In this document: positions 59,920-64,000 of the stretch, piece after piece | Layout of the letters: each line of letters begins with the position of its first letter | Numbering within the stretch: the stretch's first letter is position 1 | DNA from: a virus | DNA: 64,000 nt | Virus record (IMG/VR): IMGVR_UViG_3300037847_003323 | Location: 1,213 to 65,212 of that record | Direction: 5' to 3' (one strand) | The notes under the pieces: generated by a model | What the model was told of the DNA's origin: nothing | Database searches by the model: none | What the model saw: only the letters and a program-made list of their open reading frames with translations | Position numbers and translations under genes: made by a program

Positions 59920-60073
59920 GAAAGAACAAAAGCGTAAACTCAAACCGCAAGCGATGAGGGCACGTAAAGAAGCACTGCGCCAATTTAAAAAGCGTCACAT
60001 GAACCGCTCTGACAGGGCGGTTTCGTCGTATTATGTGTACATACGAAAGGAACACAATGTACGGTTGCCCTGA
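59882..60073 (+). CDS. Possible small basic protein overlapping the sulfotransferase end (63 aa)
   Basis: A TTG start at 59882 has AGGAAGGA just upstream, and the encoded peptide has a convincing basic stretch (HSKKEQKRKLKPQAMRARKE). It overlaps the sulfotransferase by 38 bases and runs 17 bases into the following gene, and a stem-loop lies within it. The basic helix looks like an RNA- or DNA-binding peptide. Because start codon and overlaps are unusual I hold this only as a possible gene; the alternative is that 59920-60056 is a plain leader. Confidence 0.35.
   Translation: MSTSIPNWQHHSKKEQKRKLKPQAMRARKEALRQFKKRHMNRSDRAVSSYYVYIRKEHNVRLP
60002..60023 (+). other. Hairpin before the VWA protein gene
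   Basis: AACCGCTCT (60002-60010), loop GAC, AGGGCGGTT (60014-60022), one G-T pair in nine. Only three T follow, so it would be a weak terminator or an RNA stability element between gene 46/sulfotransferase and the next transcript. Confidence 0.55.
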
Positions 60074-62183
60074 AGTCAAATCTCAACTTGCAAAACTTCT
60101 TGCCACTGAAGACTTGGTGGTTGAGCATCGCCAGGTGCAAACTGCACAGTTCAATGTCCACACTCGTGTGTTGACGCTTCCTCTGTGGGAGAAGGCAAGC
60201 AGTTTCGTTTATGACATGCTTGTTGGGCATGAGGTTGGACATGCTTTGTTTACTCCTGATGAGAACTGGTTGGAGAGATTCTCTATTCCTCCGCAGTTTG
60301 TGAATGTGGTTGAGGATGCTCGTATTGAAAAACTGATGAAGCGTAAGTATGCTGGCATCTCTAAGACTTTTTATCGTGGGTATCAAGAACTGAATCAGGA
60401 TGATTTCTTTAATATTAAAGATGAGAACATCGATAAGATGAATCTTGCTGACAGGTTGAATCTGTACTTCAAGATTGGTAACTTTGTTAATATCCCCATC
60501 AACTCTGGTGAAGAGGAAGTCATCCTCAAAATGGTATCTGAATGTGAGACATTTGAAGATGCATTGAAAGCTGCAGAGAAACTCTATCTCTACTGCAAAG
60601 AGCAACAGAATAATCCTCAGAAGGAGCAAGATATTGAGATGCCTCAGGGCAATCCTGGTGAGGGTGATACTGAGATGGAAATGACTGAGCAACCACCTGC
60701 TCCAGACTCTGATGAATCATCTGATGATGTTCAACCTATCAATGAGTCCGCTACTGATGGTGAGACAAAATCTGAAGAAGAACCTGATGTTCAGACTGCA
60801 GATAGTCTTGAGGAGAACCTTCGTGACTTGGTGAATGAGCACTCTAGGGATAACTGCTATATCGACTTTACTAAGGTGGATATTGATGCAGTCATTGCTA
60901 AAAATAGTGATGTTCATGAATTGATTAACAATTTCTTTGATGCTTACTCAGAGCATTTCACTATTGATATTTTTGAAACTGCTGACACTGAGTATGTCAA
61001 ATTCAAACGTTCTGCCCAAAAGGAGGTAAATTATCTTGTCAAAGAATTCGAGTGCCGTAAATCCGCAGACGCTTATGCTCGTGCTACTACTAGTCGGACT
61101 GGAGTGCTCGATACAACTAAGCTACACACTTATCGATATAATGAAGACTTGTTTAAAAAAGTCACCACGCTAGCAGATGGTAAGAATCATGGACTTGTAT
61201 TTGTCCTTGACTGGAGTGGTTCCATGGGTCCTGTTCTTCAGGATACGTTGAAGCAACTCTATAACTTGATTTGGTTCTGCAAGAAAGTGAATATTCCTTT
61301 TGAGGTTTATGCATTCTCAAATGAGTGGGAGCGTCCTGTCTATGACGTTAAGACTGAGAAGTATCTTCCTAGGAACATCAAGAGTCGTTATGATATTACA
61401 AAACCCAATCAACTTCATATCAGTGAAGACTTTACTATGATGAATATTCTCTCTAGTAAGTGTCCTTCCAGAGAGTTTGAGAGTCAAATGATTAACATGT
61501 GGCGTATTGCTAATCACTATTCAAATGTCTATCATGCAAATTATGCTATTCCTGAACAACTCAGTCTTTCTGGAACTCCTTTGAACGAAGCACTTCTGTC
61601 ACTTCGTCACATCATTCCTCAGTTCCAGAATGAAAACAAATTGCAAAAGGTTCAGTGTATTGTTCTGACTGATGGTGAAGCAAATCAACTTAATTATACG
61701 GTTGAGATTCGTCGTGGAAATGGTTATGAACCTTATATTGGAACACGTCGTCTAAATGCTGAGAAGTCTTATATTCGTGATAGGAAGATTGGTACAACTT
61801 ACAAAGTTCCTTATTGCTATCATGAGTTCACTGATATGATGTTGAGGAATCTGAAGGATAACTTCCCTAATGTCAATTTTGTTGGTATTCGTGTTCTTGC
61901 TCCTCGTGATGCCAATCACTTCATCAAATTGTATCATTCGCAGAACAGTGAAAAATATACTAAGATTCATTCTGAGTGGAGAAAGCAACGTAGTTTCTGC
62001 ATCAAAGATGCTGGATATGATGCTTATTTTGGACTCTCTTCTTCTGTTCTCTCTGAAAATGCAGAGTTTGAAGTTGATGAAGGTGCCACCAAATCTAAGA
62101 TTAAGTCAGCATTTGCCAAAAGTTTGAAGACTAAGAAACTAAATAAAAAAGTATTGGGAGAGTTTATCTCTCTAGTAGCATGA
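60057..62183 (+). CDS. VWA-domain protein with HExxH metalloprotease motif (CobT/MoxR-partner type)
   Basis: ATG 60057 has AAAGGA at the right distance, so I reject the earlier start 60033. The 708-residue protein has GHEVGHALF (HExxH at 58-62) and VVEDARIEKLM (Glu86 as probable third zinc ligand), an acidic spacer (about 190-265), and a VWA domain near 380-560 with the MIDAS motif VLDWSGSMGP (Asp385, Ser387, Ser389), VLTDGEANQ later, and a basic C-terminus. EDARIE together with VWA is typical of CobT-like proteins that work with MoxR/CobS AAA+ ATPases. Its partner CobS is encoded 203 bases downstream. It could be an active protease or an adaptor using the zinc site. Confidence 0.8.
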   Translation: MYGCPEVKSQLAKLLATEDLVVEHRQVQTAQFNVHTRVLTLPLWEKASSFVYDMLVGHEVGHALFTPDENWLERFSIPPQFVNVVEDARIEKLMKRKYAGISKTFYRGYQELNQDDFFNIKDENIDKMNLADRLNLYFKIGNFVNIPINSGEEEVILKMVSECETFEDALKAAEKLYLYCKEQQNNPQKEQDIEMPQGNPGEGDTEMEMTEQPPAPDSDESSDDVQPINESATDGETKSEEEPDVQTADSLEENLRDLVNEHSRDNCYIDFTKVDIDAVIAKNSDVHELINNFFDAYSEHFTIDIFETADTEYVKFKRSAQKEVNYLVKEFECRKSADAYARATTSRTGVLDTTKLHTYRYNEDLFKKVTTLADGKNHGLVFVLDWSGSMGPVLQDTLKQLYNLIWFCKKVNIPFEVYAFSNEWERPVYDVKTEKYLPRNIKSRYDITKPNQLHISEDFTMMNILSSKCPSREFESQMINMWRIANHYSNVYHANYAIPEQLSLSGTPLNEALLSLRHIIPQFQNENKLQKVQCIVLTDGEANQLNYTVEIRRGNGYEPYIGTRRLNAEKSYIRDRKIGTTYKVPYCYHEFTDMMLRNLKDNFPNVNFVGIRVLAPRDANHFIKLYHSQNSEKYTKIHSEWRKQRSFCIKDAGYDAYFGLSSSVLSENAEFEVDEGATKSKIKSAFAKSLKTKKLNKKVLGEFISLVA

Positions 62184-62323
62184 AGATGAATTGGAAAGAA
62201 ATAGCTCTCCAGTGTGAGAGCGATCCCAGGGTAAGAAAAGTCCTTAAGGAGGGTCCGAAGAGTCTTGCTCAAGCGTGGATGCTGCAAGCAATGAAGTTCA
62301 AGTATGGACGATTTGCAAAGTGA
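62180..62323 (+). CDS. Small basic protein between the VWA and CobS genes (47 aa)
   Basis: ATG 62180 overlaps the stop of the VWA gene (ATGA). The product MKMNWKEIALQCESDPRVRK continues with a helical amphipathic part (SLAQAWMLQAMKFKYGRF). It is in the same transcript as the VWA protein and ends six bases before the terminator stem. A short adaptor of the ATPase-VWA pair is possible. I do not recognise a family. Confidence 0.65.
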   Translation: MKMNWKEIALQCESDPRVRKVLKEGPKSLAQAWMLQAMKFKYGRFAK

Positions 62324-62328
62324 ACACC

Positions 62329-62352
62329 AGGGGGGCGAACTGCCCCCTTTTT
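62329..62352 (+). terminator. Intrinsic terminator after the VWA operon
   Basis: AGGGGGG (62329-62335), loop CGAACTG, CCCCC (62343-62347) and a five-base T-run. It separates the VWA/47-aa operon from cobS. TATAAT (62357-62362) just after it may be the -10 of a cobS promoter, though no -35 is visible. Confidence 0.85.
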
Positions 62353-62386
62353 CGTATATAATAACTTCAGTTCAAACAAACGACTA

Positions 62387-63487
62387 ATGCCTCTGTCCGC
62401 CGACTTCATCGTCACCTCTCTTCAGTCCTCCTTTGGTTCTGAGGTAACTTCTGGTGACATTCGCGGGTGGTGTGCCATGAACGGGCACAACTATCAAACC
62501 ATTACTAACAAACTGTCTGATTACAAAATTGGACGTGGTAAGTGGAATCTTGAAGTAACAAAGGAGACTGTAGAAGAACTGGAAGTATCTTATACTGCTC
62601 CTGCGGCGATGCCTGCCGTTGAACAGAACCTCATTCCTCAGAAAGATGATTCCTTCGTCCAGTTTGGTAATTTCACAGATATTAAAAAAATTATTAAGTC
62701 CGGTGTATTCTACCCTACGTTCATCACGGGTCTTTCGGGCAATGGTAAAACGTTCTCTGTCGAGCAAGCGTGTGCCCAAACAAAAAGGGAACTGATTCGC
62801 GTCAACATCACCATCGAGACTGATGAGGATGATTTGATTGGTGGTTTCCGTCTCATTGATGGCAACACCGTTTGGCATAACGGTCCTGTGATTGAAGCAT
62901 TGGAGCGTGGTGCTGTGCTCCTTCTGGATGAGATTGACTTGGCATCCAATAAGATTCTGTGTCTCCAATCTATCCTGGAGGGTAAGGGTGTCTTCTTGAA
63001 GAAGATTGGTAAGTGGGTTACTCCTAAGAACGGATTCAACGTCATTGCCACTGCCAACACTAAGGGTAAAGGTTCTGATGATGGACGCTTCATTGGTACT
63101 AATGTCCTGAACGAGGCATTCCTTGAGCGTTTCCCTGTCACTTTCGAGCAAGAGTATCCTACTTCTGCTATTGAAACCAAGATTCTCAACAAACTCTGCT
63201 CTGATGGTGAGTTCTGTAAGCGTCTTGCCGACTGGGCAGACATCATCCGTAAAACCTTCTATGATGGTGGTATTGAAGAAATCATCAGCACCCGTCGTCT
63301 AGTCCATATTGTTCAAGCATTCAACATCTTCGGAGACAAGGCAAAGGCAATCCAAGTCTGTGTCAATCGTTTTGATGATGAAACCAAGCAGGCATTCCTG
63401 GAACTGTACGATAAAGTTGATGCTGACTTCGTGATGCCTTCCGAAGATACCATTAAGGAATACATTGACACACGCTCCTCTCAGTGA
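62387..63487 (+). CDS. cobS: CobS-type MoxR AAA+ ATPase
   Basis: The 366-residue protein has an N-terminal DNA-binding-like or linker region (1-85), then an AAA+ domain: Walker A TGLSGNGKTFSV (114-125), DLIGGFRLIDGNTVWHNGPV (149-168) and Walker B AVLLLDEIDL (176-185), followed by sensor-like NVIATANTKGKGSDDGRF. This is CobS-like, the ATPase subunit of cobaltochelatase and common in T4-like cyanophages. MoxR-type ATPases act with VWA proteins; the gene just upstream encodes one. The role in cobalt insertion is plausible but not shown by sequence; see findings. A host-type promoter for the next gene is in its 3' end. Confidence 0.93.
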   Translation: MPLSADFIVTSLQSSFGSEVTSGDIRGWCAMNGHNYQTITNKLSDYKIGRGKWNLEVTKETVEELEVSYTAPAAMPAVEQNLIPQKDDSFVQFGNFTDIKKIIKSGVFYPTFITGLSGNGKTFSVEQACAQTKRELIRVNITIETDEDDLIGGFRLIDGNTVWHNGPVIEALERGAVLLLDEIDLASNKILCLQSILEGKGVFLKKIGKWVTPKNGFNVIATANTKGKGSDDGRFIGTNVLNEAFLERFPVTFEQEYPTSAIETKILNKLCSDGEFCKRLADWADIIRKTFYDGGIEEIISTRRLVHIVQAFNIFGDKAKAIQVCVNRFDDETKQAFLELYDKVDADFVMPSEDTIKEYIDTRSSQ

Positions 63488-63493
63488 TATACT
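63465..63493 (+). promoter_or_regulatory. Sigma70-type promoter for the DUF3310 gene
   Basis: TTGACA (63465-63470), 17-base spacer, TATACT (63488-63493). The -35 is inside the end of cobS. The start codon is six bases after the -10 box, so the transcript would be leaderless or nearly so. Confidence 0.75.
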
Positions 63494-63498
63494 AAATT

Positions 63499-64000
63499 AT
63501 GACTAACGCATGGAATTTCTTGTCCGACGCTATGGATGAACTAAAGAATGATGTTGTTACTCTTGGTGGCAACGTAAGTGAAGCAACAAAAGAAGACTGG
63601 AACGATTTCTGGGAAGGTGATGGGTTCAGTCTGACTGGCAATCCCTATGCCGCACCTGATACTATTAACTTCAGTACAAACTACACGGCATCTCGTGTTG
63701 TTGGTGGTTTGTTTGAAGATTACCTTAATCTTAACATGACTACTAGCAACAATCCCAATCGATTTAAGTACAGTGAAGAGAGTATTCTAAAAGAACTGCA
63801 AGACTATATTTCCTCAACATACAATCAGCACTATTCTGCTGGCGATGATGCTGTTCAAACCCTTGATTTGATTGAAGCATGTGGCGATGGTGAATCCTTC
63901 TGCCGCAGCAATATCCTCAAGTATGCATCACGATATGATAAGAAAGGCACTGCCCGTCGTGATATCATGAAGATTCTGCATTATGCTGTACTTCTGATGC
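63499..64000 (+). CDS. DUF3310-like protein, 3' end cut by the window
   Basis: ATG 63499 starts a frame of at least 167 codons. Residues about 111-160 match the DUF3310 pattern: HYSAGDDAVQTLDLIEACGD then FCRSNILKYASRYDKKGTAR and RDIMKILHYAVLL ('GNxxKYxxRxxKKG...DxxKxxxYL'), a small phage domain sometimes called SaV-like or annotated nucleotide kinase. The N-terminal 100 residues are acidic and not part of that family. It follows cobS by 11 bases and has its own promoter. Confidence 0.8.
   Translation, partial: MTNAWNFLSDAMDELKNDVVTLGGNVSEATKEDWNDFWEGDGFSLTGNPYAAPDTINFSTNYTASRVVGGLFEDYLNLNMTTSNNPNRFKYSEESILKELQDYISSTYNQHYSAGDDAVQTLDLIEACGDGESFCRSNILKYASRYDKKGTARRDIMKILHYAVLLM

Noticed and set aside
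62384-63151. 255-residue minus-strand open frame opposite cobS
   Set aside because: The + strand frame is a clear AAA+ ATPase with Walker motifs; the antisense product has none.
1-64000. tRNA genes, photosynthesis genes, integrase or attachment site
   Set aside because: I looked in the gaps and among the products and saw none; gaps other than 1695-2071 are too short or hold promoters only.

Overview
The window is a piece of a T4-like (contractile-tailed) cyanophage genome, most likely a marine Synechococcus or Prochlorococcus myovirus. The call rests on the T4 virion gene order (25-6-7-8 ... 13-14-15-16 ... 17-18-19-20-67-21-22-23-3), followed by uvsY, uvsW, 55, 47 and 46, and on cyanobacteria-specific markers: a CobS-type AAA+ ATPase, a DUF3110-like protein between genes 47 and 46, and a DUF4815-type fibre protein. 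Every gene I can support is on the + strand, genes are tightly packed (many ATGA or TAATG overlaps), and the DNA is AT-rich. I saw no tRNA, integrase, transposon, CRISPR array or photosynthesis gene.

Layout. 1-4.5 kb: small early-type genes of unknown function, separated by short regulatory gaps with strong sigma70-like promoters (TTGACA-17-TATACT type), a 61-bp intergenic element present twice, one intrinsic terminator, and a 377-bp gene-free stretch (1695-2071) that holds three DnaA-box-like 9-mers beside an AT-rich tract. A glycosyltransferase-like gene (3235-4008) lies here. 4.5-29.8 kb: baseplate, with gp25, gp6, a 4048-residue gp7-like giant, gp8 and a 2498-residue DUF4815-type fibre/baseplate protein. 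29.8-33.5 kb: neck, tail terminator and small terminase (gp13, 14, 15, 16). 33.5-38.5 kb: fibre-like proteins ending in one with a self-cleaving S74 chaperone domain. 38.5-40.9 kb: a glycine-zipper membrane protein and a 600-residue basic mosaic protein. 40.9-52.3 kb: large terminase, sheath, tube, portal, prohead core, protease, scaffold, major capsid, then gp3-like. 52.3-59.9 kb: recombination and late-transcription genes (uvsY, uvsW, 55, 47, 46) mixed with a 2-oxoglutarate oxygenase, a sulfotransferase and small unknowns. 59.9-64 kb: a VWA protein carrying a zinc-protease motif, the CobS ATPase, and a truncated DUF3310 protein.

Regulation. Structural genes are preceded by late-promoter octamers close to T4 TATAAATA, several of them overlapping the previous stop codon. 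The small-gene region, gene 55 and the DUF3310 gene have host-type sigma70 promoters. This fits an early-to-late switch in which gp55 made from a host-type promoter turns on the virion genes.

Most interesting: (1) at least three beta-rich sequence modules recur in baseplate, neck, terminator and fibre proteins over 28 kb; (2) the gp7 homologue appears split by an insertion of about 2200 residues made of such modules; (3) a cluster of cyanobacterial-type DnaA boxes in the only long non-coding gap; (4) a MoxR/CobS-type ATPase paired with a HExxH-VWA protein; (5) a mosaic basic protein between fibre and terminase genes. All family assignments are from memory of the families; no search was run.
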